Positions 1 to 9,722 of a DNA stretch of 64,000 nt are shown here, piece after piece; the stretch's first letter is position 1; each line of letters opens with the position of its first letter. The translations under genes were made by a program, and so were the position numbers. The stretch is from assembly GCF_019970065.1 (NCBI RefSeq), contig NZ_JAHXYH010000005.1:308115-372114 (forward strand). The letters are read 5' to 3'. The DNA is from Chryseobacterium sp. OSA05B (GTDB taxonomy: Bacteria; Bacteroidota; Bacteroidia; Flavobacteriales; Weeksellaceae). Below the pieces are notes generated by a model that searched no databases, was not told the DNA's origin, and saw only the letters and a program-made list of their open reading frames with translations.

Positions 1-1020
1 AAGAACGTTCGCTGTTGAAATAACCGAACCTCTCACATCATCCGGAATATAAGAAAGTCTTAAAGCCGGAACAACTTTCATATTTCCATATCCTTTTGGA
101 GCAAGGTTTAACTTGTTAGAAGTAGATGTTGTTCCAAGATCGTTAGTAGCCCCTACTGCAATTTCAAAAATTGAGTTAACTGAAGAATCCGGCTTTGAGA
201 AACTTCCGGAGAAATCAGATGCACCAATTACAGAATACTTACCTGATGCTACCAAATCAGCAACTAAAGTTCTCACTTTTGCATAATCCCCTTTGTAAAG
301 ATAATATCTGGACATTAAAGCCTTCACTCCATACTGGTTAATTTCTGTTCTGGTTAAGTGTATATTAGCTGTCGGAGTTCCCATTAAGGAAAGTGCCTTA
401 TCAAAATCAGCTTCGATCTGAGCTCTAGTTTCAGCTACTGTAGAACGGGCTTGTTTAGCTTCCGGGTTGTAAACTGTAGGAATAACTACTCCTGTAGTCC
501 CTCCAGAATATTCCTGTCCAAACATTCTCAATAAGTCAAATAAAGCTAAAGCTCTTGAAGCATAAGACTGTCCTTTTAAGTAATTCGCTCTTGCCTGAAT
601 CACAGCAGGATCCTGAGATTGCTTCCAAGTTAATTGTCCTGAAGGCACGTTATTAATTACAATATTAGCCTTTGCAATCACTTTATACATTTCCGCGTAC
701 GGTCCAGAAGAATATTGATCCGCTGCTGTCATAGAATAGGAAGCGACTGTTTGGTAATAACCTGCACCATTAGCAAAGTCAGAGTACATATTATTACTTC
801 TCAATTCTCCGATCATTGTGAAATCACATCCATAATAAGAGGCATTTCTCATTGACAAATACTGTCCTTTAACAAAAGCATCTAATTCTTCAATGGTGTT
901 TAATGGTGACTGTTGAACCTGCTGAAAGAATTCAGTTTCAATGAAGTCATCACTACATGACGTTAATGTTACAGCTGATAAAGCTGCTAACATTCCATAT
1001 TTTAAAATATATTTTTTCAT
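1..1020 (-). CDS. SusD/RagB-like outer-membrane lipoprotein, partial (3' end beyond left edge)
   Basis: The reading frame is open from an ATG at 1020 to the window edge, giving 340 residues of the N-terminal part. The N-terminus is a lipoprotein signal peptide ending in a lipobox LTSC, with Cys22 as the predicted lipidation site, followed by acidic residues. The downstream sequence has the helical, TPR-like character and the SRALALFDLLRMFG segment typical of the SusD/RagB family. These proteins sit on the outer face of the outer membrane as the substrate-capturing lid of a SusC channel. The gene starts 10 nt after the stop of the SusC gene, so the two are surely cotranscribed. The substrate cannot be told from the sequence. 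The C-terminus lies outside the window. Confidence 0.93.
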   Translation of the reverse strand, partial: MKKYILKYGMLAALSAVTLTSCSDDFIETEFFQQVQQSPLNTIEELDAFVKGQYLSMRNASYYGCDFTMIGELRSNNMYSDFANGAGYYQTVASYSMTAADQYSSGPYAEMYKVIAKANIVINNVPSGQLTWKQSQDPAVIQARANYLKGQSYASRALALFDLLRMFGQEYSGGTTGVVIPTVYNPEAKQARSTVAETRAQIEADFDKALSLMGTPTANIHLTRTEINQYGVKALMSRYYLYKGDYAKVRTLVADLVASGKYSVIGASDFSGSFSKPDSSVNSIFEIAVGATNDLGTTSTSNKLNLAPKGYGNMKVVPALRLSYIPDDVRGSVISTANVL

Positions 1021-1030
1021 TTTTTACTAA

Positions 1031-3871
1031 TTAAAATTGAATATTAAACCCTAGTGAATAAGTTTTTTGAACCGGCAAGTTAAGGTTATTGGTTGAGTTC
1101 AAGTTGTTTTCAGGGTCAAACTTAAGGTTCTTATCATAACGGTGCGTCAGGATATTGTTCCCTTGAGCATATACTTCGAAACCTTGAAGTCCTGTTCCTT
1201 TTAACATCTTAGCATCAAATTTATATCCAACTCTAACGTTGCTTAGTCTTAAATAATCTGTTTTCGCCAAGAACCTTGTTGAAGTTCTGTTTGAGTTCGT
1301 TGCGTTATTATATATCGGTTTTGGATTAGCAGCGTTTGGATTCTGAGGAGTCCAGAAATCAAGCGCGTCTGTAGAACCAGGATAAGAATAAGTATACTGA
1401 CCATCAGACTGAGTATAAGATCCCCAATCGTTTAGTACTTTACCACCAAATCCGAATGTTCCTAAAGCAGATAGAGTAAAGTTTTTGTAAGCTACATTAA
1501 GGTTCACCCCTCCAAATACGTTTGAATAAGATCTTCCTTGTACGGCAAGTGCTGCATCTGCATATTTGTTGGTAGTTTCACCATCCATACCGTTTTTATA
1601 CCATAATGGATCTCCGTTCGTAGGATCTACTCCTGCCCATTTTCTGATATAGAAAGTACCGATTCCTTCACCTTCTCTAAGAATAGTAGCACCTGTAATC
1701 ACGTCCTGACCACCATATAATGATGTAATTTCGTTTTTCAGAGTACTTAAGTTACCACCAATACTAAGGCTTAAGTCCTCCTGTCTGATGATCTCATAGT
1801 TCACAGTAAACTCAAATCCTTTGTTGACCAATGATCCTACGTTGATGTCTTTGTATGGATATGTTGGAGTCGTTTCAGCAGGTAATCCCTGAGATAACTG
1901 TAAAGGTACACTGAATACTAAGTCTTCAGTCTTCTTGTTATAATATTCTGCCGTAACGGTAAGTCTATTTTTAAAGAAGCCCATATCAAGACCGAAACTC
2001 AAAGGTTTTACAGTCTCCCATCTTAGATCCGGATTGTAAACATATCTCGGTGCAGCAGCAGGTTGGTCATTATAGTTTCCTGTATATTGGTATAAAGAAT
2101 AAGGAATACTTGTAATAGTGTTACCTACTTTACCATAAGATCCTCTGAATTTAAATTGAGAAATTTTGTCCCAGTCTTTAACGAACTGAAGTCTTGCCAA
2201 ATCAACTCCGGCACCAATTGAATAGAAAGTTCCCCATTTCTGTCCTGGTACAAAGTTCGACAATGCATCTCTTCTTACAGAAGCGTCAATTAAGATCAAC
2301 TTATCATAGTCATAGTTCAATACAGCAGCATAACCGTTTCTTGAACTTACAGATCTATCTCCGGTTGCATAGATTGGCTTAATGAAGTTACTTAATGTTT
2401 CAAGGGTTGGAGAACCTACGTTCACTCCCTGTCCTGCAACAGCTCTGTAATTTCTTTGGTAAGCTTCCTGGATAGCTGAGATATTGAATCTGTTTTTGTC
2501 TCCTAACTTAAAGTTATAGTTAACAATGTTCTGTAAGTTCCAGTTGAAGTATCTTGCAGTAGTTTCAGTTTTTCTACCATTTACCTGATATCCGTCACCA
2601 TGAACAGGGTTGTAATAGGTATCATTTTCGATGTTGTTGAATTCAGCTCCGAAAACTACTCTGTATGACAAGTTCTTTAAGATCTGATATTCTCCATATA
2701 AGTTACCGAATACTCTTGCCGTAGAAGCTCTGAAGTAGTTATTATCCTGTACATAACCAGAGTTGAATAAGTTGTTACTTAATCTTCCGCTGTTTCCTAG
2801 ATAATAAGTTCCGTCCGGATTGTAAGCCTGATCTGTAGGTCTTGCAAACAATTCAAATAAGATTGGGTTTGCAAATCCACCTCCGTTTGGAAGGGTATTG
2901 ATTCTACTGTATGAAAGCTGAACATCTGTACCAAACTTGAATTTATCTGTAGCTTTAACATCTACTTTTGTAGTAAAACCTAAACGTTTGAAATCAGATC
3001 CTTTCAATTCACTTTCCTGAAGGAAATAATTAGCAGAATTGTAAAAAGTAACTTTATCATTTCCACCGCTGATAGATGCATTTACCGAATTCTGATATCC
3101 GCTTCTGCTCGTTACATCTCTCCAGTTTGTATCATTGGTAGTGGTAAATATCTGCTTTGGTGCAGCTCCGTATAAACCAGCTATCATATCTGCATAAACC
3201 CCCTCAGGAGTTGTTGTAGGATCTGCATTAGCAAAAGCATAAGATAATATATGTCTATACTGCTCTGTATTTAAGCCTTTCATTCCTTCAATAGCACGGG
3301 AGTTTGTCCCTGACTCGAAGTTTAATGAAATCTTTGGTTTACCTTTTTTTCCTGATTTTGTGGTAATAACAATTACCCCAGCACCTGCATCCGCTCCATA
3401 TACTGCTGTTGAAGCAGCATCCTTAAGAACTGTTACACTTTCAATATCATCACTGTTAAGGTTGGCAAGGATGTTAGCAGTAGTAGCCCCACTTGTTAAA
3501 TCCCCACTCTGTACTCTAATACCGTCAACCACATAAATAGGGTTTACACCACCATTTACAGAAGTGATACCTCTTACACGAACTGATGCAAAACCTCCAG
3601 GCTGCCCGGAAGCATTACCTGTCTGAACACCAGAAACCCTACCCTGAAGCATTTTATCAACTGACGCTACAGGAACATCCTTGATTGCGTCACTCTTCAT
3701 TGTACCTACAGATCCGGTTAATTCCTGCACTGTCTTCTTTTGTCCGAATCCAACCATTACTACTTCTTCAATCTCTGTAGTAGCTGTGTCTTTTTTCGTC
3801 TTTTGCGCAAAAGCAACTTGTCCTAAGAAGAACAATGCTCCAGCACTTAATACACGTAGTTTAACATTCAT
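1031..3871 (-). CDS. SusC/RagA family TonB-linked outer-membrane transporter
   Basis: This 946-residue protein has an N-terminal signal peptide ending near AFAQ (residues 19-23). A TonB-box-like stretch EEVVMVG follows at residues 35-41, then a plug domain with the VPVASVDKMLQGRVSGV and NPIYVVDGI motifs that mark SusC proteins. The rest is a long beta-barrel ending in a terminal phenylalanine. It lacks the carboxypeptidase-regulatory-like domain that many SusC proteins carry before the plug, so the TonB box lies close to the mature N-terminus. It is expected to import a ligand across the outer membrane using TonB energy, together with the SusD partner just downstream. No glycan-degrading enzyme is visible next to the pair, so a polysaccharide substrate should not be assumed. 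Confidence 0.95.
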   Translation of the reverse strand: MNVKLRVLSAGALFFLGQVAFAQKTKKDTATTEIEEVVMVGFGQKKTVQELTGSVGTMKSDAIKDVPVASVDKMLQGRVSGVQTGNASGQPGGFASVRVRGITSVNGGVNPIYVVDGIRVQSGDLTSGATTANILANLNSDDIESVTVLKDAASTAVYGADAGAGVIVITTKSGKKGKPKISLNFESGTNSRAIEGMKGLNTEQYRHILSYAFANADPTTTPEGVYADMIAGLYGAAPKQIFTTTNDTNWRDVTSRSGYQNSVNASISGGNDKVTFYNSANYFLQESELKGSDFKRLGFTTKVDVKATDKFKFGTDVQLSYSRINTLPNGGGFANPILFELFARPTDQAYNPDGTYYLGNSGRLSNNLFNSGYVQDNNYFRASTARVFGNLYGEYQILKNLSYRVVFGAEFNNIENDTYYNPVHGDGYQVNGRKTETTARYFNWNLQNIVNYNFKLGDKNRFNISAIQEAYQRNYRAVAGQGVNVGSPTLETLSNFIKPIYATGDRSVSSRNGYAAVLNYDYDKLILIDASVRRDALSNFVPGQKWGTFYSIGAGVDLARLQFVKDWDKISQFKFRGSYGKVGNTITSIPYSLYQYTGNYNDQPAAAPRYVYNPDLRWETVKPLSFGLDMGFFKNRLTVTAEYYNKKTEDLVFSVPLQLSQGLPAETTPTYPYKDINVGSLVNKGFEFTVNYEIIRQEDLSLSIGGNLSTLKNEITSLYGGQDVITGATILREGEGIGTFYIRKWAGVDPTNGDPLWYKNGMDGETTNKYADAALAVQGRSYSNVFGGVNLNVAYKNFTLSALGTFGFGGKVLNDWGSYTQSDGQYTYSYPGSTDALDFWTPQNPNAANPKPIYNNATNSNRTSTRFLAKTDYLRLSNVRVGYKFDAKMLKGTGLQGFEVYAQGNNILTHRYDKNLKFDPENNLNSTNNLNLPVQKTYSLGFNIQF

Positions 3872-3899
3872 ATTAACAAATTTTAATATATTTAATTCG

Positions 3900-3930
3900 C
3901 AAATATGTTAATAAATATTAACATCCACAA
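3900..3930 (-). promoter_or_regulatory. Probable promoter of the SusC-SusD operon
   Basis: On the minus strand a CATATTTG (3907-3900) resembles the Bacteroidota -7 element TAnnTTTG with one mismatch. A TTG (3930-3928) lies 20 nt upstream at the expected -33 position. Transcription would start roughly 20 nt upstream of the SusC start codon at 3871. Confidence 0.4.
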
Positions 3931-4470
3931 GTATTGTGCTTCTGTAAGCAGAATGTTTTTTTTATATATTGTTTTTAACGATTCCGTGAAATAATAAAGA
4001 TTAAACAATAATATCCAGCTTTATTTGTATAAATATTTTTTTTTCACTATAGTTATTTTTTTTAACAAATTATTATCACTATATAGAATATTATTTAGAA
4101 TCAATATAAATTAAATTAAAATGTTTTTTAACATTAAATTGATACTATAAAAAAGTGGTTTTCATGTATTTATCACTAATATGTCATTATTCTAATTTCT
4201 TCTGCACAATTGGTTTTCTCTGATCTTATTCCTGATATCTGCCTTCAATATAAGTATAGATCATTTAGATTTACTCCATCATCGGGTTTGTTTCGGAAAA
4301 CATTTATTATACGTGATTTCTTTCAGAAAACCCTGCGTTATTTCAGTTTAGGCATTTTGCTTATAAGGCTCTCATATTTTAACATTTAAGTTGCAGAAAA
4401 TAATAACTTATTATTGTCTCAAATTATCAAAATCAAAAACAAGATATAGTATTGATAAAAATTAAATAAA

Positions 4471-4510
4471 TGACAAAATAAAAAAACCACCTTCCTAAGA
4501 AAGTGGTTTT
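4471..4510 (-). terminator. Intrinsic terminator after infB
   Basis: An inverted repeat pairs AAAACCAC (4483-4490) with GTGGTTTT (4503-4510), with further partial pairing toward a short loop. On the minus strand the stem runs directly into a T-rich stretch. It lies 22 nt past the infB stop. The A/T-rich arms could also work in the other direction, but no plus-strand gene needs it. Confidence 0.75.
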
Positions 4511-4531
4511 GTATTTATCATTAAAAAACTG

Positions 4532-7501
4532 TTATTTCAGTTTCTTCTTAACGGCTACTTGTTCATAAACCTCAAGAATATCTCCGACTTCAATATCGTT
4601 GTATCCTTTCAGGTTCAGACCACATTCGTAACCTTTTGTTACTTCTCTTACGTCATCTTTGAAACGCTTCAAGCTTTCAAGCTCTCCGTCGAATTTCACA
4701 ATACCGTCTCTCAGTACTCTTACTTTCGAGCTTCTCGTTACTTTCCCCGAAAGAACCATACAACCTGCAATAGTTCCTACTTTAGAGATTTTGAATACTT
4801 CTCTGATCTCCACGTTACCCATTACCTGTTCTTTGATCTCAGGGGAAAGCATACCTTCCATGGCTTCTTTCACCTCATCAATTGCAGCATAAATTACGGA
4901 GTACGTTCTGATCTCGATTTCTTCTTTATCTGCTAATTCTTTAGCATTGGCACCCGCTCTTACGTTAAACCCGATGATAATAGCATCAGAAGCAGTTGCT
5001 AAGTTAACGTCAGATTCAGTGATCTGTCCAACACCTTTATGAAGGATGTTTACATTGATCTCTGCTGTAGACAATCTCTGTAACTGATCAGATAATGCTT
5101 CTACGGAACCATCCACGTCACCTTTAAGGATGATATTCAATTCCTTGAATTCTCCTAATGCAATTCTTCTTCCAAGCTCTTCAAGCGTAGTATGCTTCTT
5201 AGTTCTGATAGAAAGTTCTCTCTGTAACTGCTCTCTCTTGTTGGCAATGGTTTTAGCCTCACTTTCATCTGCATATACTTTGAACTTATCACCTGCTGTA
5301 GGTGCTCCATCTAAACCTAGAATCGTAACAGGAATTGACGGGCCAGCTTCTTTAAGATTTCTTCCTCTTTCATCAAGCATTGCTTTTACCTTACCGTGGT
5401 TTTTACCAGCAACTACATAGTCTCCTACTCTTAAAGTACCTGTCTGAACCAACATGGTAGCCACATATCCTCTTCCTTTATCTAATGAAGCTTCAATCAC
5501 AACTCCTTGAGCGGCTCTATCCGGATTAGCTTTAAGATCAAGCATTTCTGCCTGAAGCAATACTTTTTCCAATAGAACATCCATGTTGTTACCAAACTTC
5601 GCAGATATCTCCTGCGCCTGAACGTTTCCACCCCATTCTTCTACCAGGATATTCATCCCGGAAAGTTGTTGACGGATATTATCAGGATTAGCACTTGGTC
5701 TGTCCACTTTGTTTAATGCAATGATCATTGGTACTCCTGCAGCCTGTGCGTGAGAAATTGCTTCTCTCGTTTGTGGCATTACATCATCATCCGCTGCAAT
5801 TACAATAATAGCGATATCGGTGATCTGAGCACCTCTGGCTCTCATCGCGGTAAACGCTTCGTGCCCCGGTGTATCTAAGAATGTAATTCTCTGTCCGTTT
5901 TCTAATTTTACATTGTATGCTCCAATGTGCTGCGTAATACCTCCTGATTCACCAGCGATAACGTTGGTCTTTCTGATGTAGTCAAGTAGGGACGTCTTAC
6001 CGTGGTCAACGTGACCCATTACAGTTACAATTGGTGCTCTGGAAGAAAGATCTTCCTCTGTATCCATATCTTCTTCAGACTCGACTTCTTCTAAATCAGC
6101 ATCTGAGAATTCAATTTTAAAACCAAACTCATCGGCAACCAATAATAAGGTATCGGCTTCAAGTCTTTGGTTCATTGTTACCATTACTCCAAGGGAGAAA
6201 CAAGCAGAAATAACTTCTGTAGGAGAAACGTTCATTAAACTTGCCAATTCACCTACTGTGATGAATTCAGTTACTTTTAATGTTCTATCCTGAGCGTCGA
6301 TCTCCTGCTGACGTTCGTCCTGTTCTCTACGGTATGTTCTCTTGTCTTTTCTGTGTTTAGCAGATTTAGATTTACCTCCTTTGTTGGTCAATTTCTCAAG
6401 AGTTTCCTTGATCTGGTTTTTAACCTGCTCGTCAGTAAGCTCAACAGGCATGGTTCTTTGCCCTGGTCTGTTGTTGTTTCCACCACCTGGACCTTTCTTG
6501 AATCCGCCTCCCTGACCTGGTGGACGATTTCCCTGGTTATTTCCAAAACGGTTTCCTCCCGGACCTCCTTGTCCTGGTGGACGGTTTCCTCCTGGGCCAC
6601 CTTGTCCTGGTGGACGGTTACCTCCCGGGCCTCCCTGACCTTGAGGACGGTTACCCTGACCTCCCTGGTTATTGTTATTATTTCCTGAGTTTTGATTATT
6701 CCCCTGGCCTTGTTGATTTGGACCTCCCGGTTTTTCAATTCTCTTTCTTTTCTTTTTAGCGCCTGAACCAGGTTTTGGTGCAAATTGCGTTAAGTCTATC
6801 TTTTCACCTACGATCTTAGGACCATCAAGTTTCTGATAAACGGTTTCTATTTTCTGAGGTTCCTGAGATTCAGGCTCAGCTGGTTTTTGAGGCTCTGCTT
6901 TCTTTTCAGCAGCAGGCTCTGGCTGCTTTGGAGTTTCTTTCACAGGTTCTGCCGGTTTTTCCTCTTCTTTTTTCTCCTCCATTTTGGGTTTATCTTTTTT
7001 TACAGGTCTATTTCTGGATTCTATTTGGGACAGATCAATTTTATCCAGAACTTTGAATTCCTGCTTTTCAGGAGCAGCTTTTACTTCCGGTTCAGCCACA
7101 ACTTCTTCTTTCTTCTCTTCTACCGGTGCTGCCACAGGTACAGGTGCTGCTACGGGTACAACAGGCACTTCTTCCACTTCCGGGGCTTTAGGTTCAAGAT
7201 CTATTTTACCTAAAATCTTAGTTTCTGGTTTGTTTGCTTTAGCTCTTATTACTTCAGGGGTTTTCTTTTCCTCAATTTCCAGTTTTTCTTCCGGAACTTT
7301 CGTGATCACCACCTCATGGGAAGCCTTTCTTTGTTCACCGTCTTTGGCAAACTCAGCCTCCAATGCAGAATATGCCGCTTCTTCTAATTGAGCGTTAGGA
7401 TTGTTTTCAACTTCGAAATCCTTTGACTGTAAAAATTCTACTAATCTGGACATCGAAATGTTGAATTCCTTAACCGCTTTATTTAATCTTATTTTTGGCA
7501 T
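4532..7501 (-). CDS. infB: Translation initiation factor IF-2
   Basis: This 989-residue GTPase brings initiator tRNA to the 30S subunit and promotes subunit joining. A first IF2_N-type helical domain is at residues 1-50. A long K/E/P-rich segment follows (about 70-230), then a Gly/Asn/Gln-rich linker (about 260-345). A second IF2_N-like domain begins near residue 414. The G domain carries GHVDHGKT (about 494-501), DTPGHEAF (about 544) and NKVD (about 596). Domains II-IV follow to the C-terminus. The long low-complexity N-terminal part is usual for Bacteroidota IF-2. It is the last gene of rimP-nusA-infB, 78 nt after nusA, and a terminator follows. Confidence 0.98.
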   Translation of the reverse strand: MPKIRLNKAVKEFNISMSRLVEFLQSKDFEVENNPNAQLEEAAYSALEAEFAKDGEQRKASHEVVITKVPEEKLEIEEKKTPEVIRAKANKPETKILGKIDLEPKAPEVEEVPVVPVAAPVPVAAPVEEKKEEVVAEPEVKAAPEKQEFKVLDKIDLSQIESRNRPVKKDKPKMEEKKEEEKPAEPVKETPKQPEPAAEKKAEPQKPAEPESQEPQKIETVYQKLDGPKIVGEKIDLTQFAPKPGSGAKKKRKRIEKPGGPNQQGQGNNQNSGNNNNNQGGQGNRPQGQGGPGGNRPPGQGGPGGNRPPGQGGPGGNRFGNNQGNRPPGQGGGFKKGPGGGNNNRPGQRTMPVELTDEQVKNQIKETLEKLTNKGGKSKSAKHRKDKRTYRREQDERQQEIDAQDRTLKVTEFITVGELASLMNVSPTEVISACFSLGVMVTMNQRLEADTLLLVADEFGFKIEFSDADLEEVESEEDMDTEEDLSSRAPIVTVMGHVDHGKTSLLDYIRKTNVIAGESGGITQHIGAYNVKLENGQRITFLDTPGHEAFTAMRARGAQITDIAIIVIAADDDVMPQTREAISHAQAAGVPMIIALNKVDRPSANPDNIRQQLSGMNILVEEWGGNVQAQEISAKFGNNMDVLLEKVLLQAEMLDLKANPDRAAQGVVIEASLDKGRGYVATMLVQTGTLRVGDYVVAGKNHGKVKAMLDERGRNLKEAGPSIPVTILGLDGAPTAGDKFKVYADESEAKTIANKREQLQRELSIRTKKHTTLEELGRRIALGEFKELNIILKGDVDGSVEALSDQLQRLSTAEINVNILHKGVGQITESDVNLATASDAIIIGFNVRAGANAKELADKEEIEIRTYSVIYAAIDEVKEAMEGMLSPEIKEQVMGNVEIREVFKISKVGTIAGCMVLSGKVTRSSKVRVLRDGIVKFDGELESLKRFKDDVREVTKGYECGLNLKGYNDIEVGDILEVYEQVAVKKKLK
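6561..6659. repeat. Three tandem 33-bp units inside infB
   Basis: Three consecutive 33-nt units (6561-6593, 6594-6626, 6627-6659) encode the 11-residue repeat GQGGPGGNRPP, or a close variant, in the disordered linker of IF-2. The first two units are nearly identical at DNA level; the third has diverged. The period is a multiple of three, so changes in copy number would keep the frame. Confidence 0.85.
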
Positions 7502-7579
7502 CTATATTATTTACTATTTTTTTAATTCTTAAAATTAAAGTATTTCTTTTTTACTGTTTATTAAAATTTATTTAAAATC

Positions 7580-8815
7580 TTAATCTTCAAATTCTTCTTT
7601 TAGAATACGTTTTACATCTTCAATAGTTTCCTCTTCAAGATCAACCATATTTAAAAGACTTTCTGTATCCTTATCCAGTACTGATTTCGCAGTAGTAAGA
7701 CCTACTTTCTTAAATTCATCCAAAATCCACTGCTCGATATCGTCATTGAATTCTCTCAAATCAACATCGTCATCCTCGCTAGCTTCTCTATATACATCAA
7801 TTTCATATCCTGTCAGCCAAGAAGCCAGTCTGATATTCTGACCTTGCTTTCCGATTACTTTAGAAATCTCTTCAACCGGCGTATAAACTAAAGCATAGTT
7901 TGCATCCTCGTTGATGTCAATTTTGTTGATGGTAACATTTCCTAAAGCTCTCTTTACCAAAATTTCAGCGTTTTTAGACCACTGAATAACATCGATGTTT
8001 TCATTTCTCAACTCTCTTACCACTCCGTGAATTCTTGATCCCTTCACACCCACACAGGCTCCTACAGGATCTATTCTGTCATCGTAAGCATCTACTGCAA
8101 TCTTCGCCTTCTCACCAGGAATTCTTACTACTTTTTTAAGCATAATCGTTCCGTCCTGGATTTCAGGAATTTCCAGCTCTAATAACTTCTCTAAGAATTT
8201 AGGTGCAGTTCTGGAAATAATAATCTGTGGTTTTGAACCTTTAAAATCTACTGTTTCAACAATAGCTCTGATATTTTCGCCCTTTTTAAAGAAATCGGAC
8301 GGGATCTGGTTTTCTTTTGGCAGGATGAATTCATTTCCTTCATCATCCAATAGAATTACATGTTTGTGACGGATGTGGTGAATTTCTCCAATTACAATCT
8401 CCCCGATCTTGTCTCTGAACTGTTCATAAAGCATCGCATTGTTATGCTCCTGAAGTTTTGTAGCCAGGATTTGCTTTAAAGTAAGGATATTTCTTCTTCC
8501 CAATTGGGCCACCGGAATTTCCATGGTAAAATCTTCACCCACTTCAAAAGTAGGGTCAATTTTTTTAGCTTCAGAAAGTTCGATTTCCAGATCATCATCT
8601 TCAGACATCTCGTCCTCTACAATCGTTTTATTTAAAAATATCTGAAAATCTCCTTTATCAGGGTTCACAATTACATCAAAATGATCATCTGAATCAAATC
8701 TTTTTCTCAAAAGGGTCTTCAGTGAATCTTCAATAATTGCCATAAGATCAATCTTACTGATCCCTTTTTCGTCTTTAAAATCACCAAAGGATTCAATCAA
8801 CGCTATATTATCCAT
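7580..8815 (-). CDS. nusA: Transcription termination/antitermination factor NusA
   Basis: This 411-residue protein binds RNA polymerase and nascent RNA to modulate pausing, termination and antitermination. The N-terminal polymerase-binding domain is followed by an S1 domain (about 135-200). KH1 holds DPVGACVGVKGSRI near residue 250, and KH2 holds IGKQGQNIRLAS near residue 318. It ends soon after KH2 with a short acidic tail and lacks the C-terminal repeats of the longer gammaproteobacterial form; this length is usual in Bacteroidota. It begins 15 nt after rimP and precedes infB, the conserved order of this operon. Confidence 0.98.
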   Translation of the reverse strand: MDNIALIESFGDFKDEKGISKIDLMAIIEDSLKTLLRKRFDSDDHFDVIVNPDKGDFQIFLNKTIVEDEMSEDDDLEIELSEAKKIDPTFEVGEDFTMEIPVAQLGRRNILTLKQILATKLQEHNNAMLYEQFRDKIGEIVIGEIHHIRHKHVILLDDEGNEFILPKENQIPSDFFKKGENIRAIVETVDFKGSKPQIIISRTAPKFLEKLLELEIPEIQDGTIMLKKVVRIPGEKAKIAVDAYDDRIDPVGACVGVKGSRIHGVVRELRNENIDVIQWSKNAEILVKRALGNVTINKIDINEDANYALVYTPVEEISKVIGKQGQNIRLASWLTGYEIDVYREASEDDDVDLREFNDDIEQWILDEFKKVGLTTAKSVLDKDTESLLNMVDLEEETIEDVKRILKEEFED

Positions 8816-8830
8816 CTATTCTTTTTTCTT

Positions 8831-9298
8831 TTAAAATTTAATTACTACTAACGCCTTTTTTATCTCAGAGTAAGGAATTTCTTTTTCCTCCTCCACATCC
8901 ACTTTCCCTTTTCCGACCTCTTTCGGTTTCCGGTAGCGTAAAATAAGTGTGATCTTCTCATCGTCTACTTTGGCCAGCTCACCTTCTATTTTGGTAGAAT
9001 CATTCAGCAATACTTCCAGCTCTCTTCCAAAATTTTTCTTGAACTGTCTTGGAGCCGAAAGTGGCTCGCTCAGTCCTGCAGACATTACCTGAAGGCTGAA
9101 GTCATGCTCTTCACGGTCCATATTAAACTCTATCGCACGGCTTGCATCAAGGCAGTCCTGAAGAGTCACCCCATTATCACCATCCAAGATTACCGTGATG
9201 TCATCTCCTGCAGAAAATTTAAGATCCACAAGAAACAAATCCTCTCTGGTACCCAGGAATTCGTTTAATAATTCTTCAATTCTTTTTCTAAACTCCAT
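8831..9298 (-). CDS. rimP: Ribosome maturation factor RimP
   Basis: This 155-residue protein is needed for 30S subunit maturation. The sequence has the N-terminal alpha/beta domain with LFLVDLKFSAGDDITVILDGD and the following CLDASRAIEF segment. A LQVMSAGLSEPL motif, typical of the family, leads into a C-terminal SH3-like domain. It is the first gene of rimP-nusA-infB. The ATG at 9298 lies about 70 nt downstream of a strong promoter and just after a terminator-like hairpin in the leader. Confidence 0.95.
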   Translation of the reverse strand: MEFRKRIEELLNEFLGTREDLFLVDLKFSAGDDITVILDGDNGVTLQDCLDASRAIEFNMDREEHDFSLQVMSAGLSEPLSAPRQFKKNFGRELEVLLNDSTKIEGELAKVDDEKITLILRYRKPKEVGKGKVDVEEEKEIPYSEIKKALVVIKF

Positions 9299-9326
9299 AC
9301 ATTAAATATCTTGATTTACCAGTACG

Positions 9327-9351
9327 AAAAAAGGCTTTCTTCCGAAGCCTT
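9327..9351 (-). terminator. Terminator-like hairpin in the rimP-nusA-infB leader (candidate attenuator)
   Basis: On the minus strand AAGGCTT (9351-9345) and AAGCCTT (9337-9331) form a perfect 7-bp stem with a 7-nt loop, running into a run of T (9332-9327). This is the form of an intrinsic terminator. It sits between the promoter at 9376-9406 and the rimP start at 9298, about 20 nt into the predicted transcript, so reading through it would be required to express the operon. Confidence 0.6.
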
Positions 9352-9375
9352 CCCATTTTTCCTGTAAATCCAGTG

Positions 9376-9406
9376 CAAATATACGCATTTTTTCTAAAAA
9401 AGCAAA
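9376..9406 (-). promoter_or_regulatory. Promoter of rimP-nusA-infB
   Basis: On the minus strand a perfect TATATTTG (9383-9376) matches the Bacteroidota -7 element TAnnTTTG. A perfect TTTG (9406-9403) lies 19 nt upstream as the -33 element. The predicted start of transcription is near 9370. This is the best promoter match I found in the window. Confidence 0.75.
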
Positions 9407-9722
9407 ATCTACTTAATTATCAAGTAAATACCTTAGGATTTTCATTAAGGTTACGGGATACAGGTTTGAGAGTTGGAGAGTCAGAGAGTTTTGAGTGTAG
9501 AAGAGCTTAAGGATTTGATTGTTCTCAAATACTCATGTTATTCTCAGTTTGAATCTTTGCTCAGCCTTAGTGTAAAATCTAATGTCTAAATCTTTATTCT
9601 TTGTTCTTTATTCTTACCTCCGTCATTCCCCATTCACTTGCGAAACAAAATTGACCATTCACCTTTTTCAGTCTCAAACTCAGGTTAAAGTAAATTAAAC
9701 AAGCAGGTGAAAGTATTTTTAT

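Larger units (their letters stand above)
3872..4531. other. AT-rich intergenic region between infB and SusC genes
   Basis: About 660 nt without a credible coding frame on either strand. It holds the candidate SusC promoter at its left end and the infB terminator at its right end. The middle (about 3950-4450) is very AT-rich, with many T and A runs. I recognise no RNA gene or repeat there. Confidence 0.6.

Noticed and set aside
1031..3871. Polysaccharide utilisation locus
   Set aside because: A SusC/SusD pair is present, but no glycoside hydrolase, lyase or matching regulator is seen in the window, so the label is not supported.
6887..7391. Plus-strand frames rich in Phe or Ser
   Set aside because: They mirror the K/E/P-rich low-complexity segment of infB on the other strand and are artefacts of its composition.
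9420..9700. CRISPR array or mobile element in the rimP-ugd gap
   Set aside because: The short direct repeats are irregular and differ in length; no regular spacer pattern, terminal inverted repeat or transposase remnant is visible.
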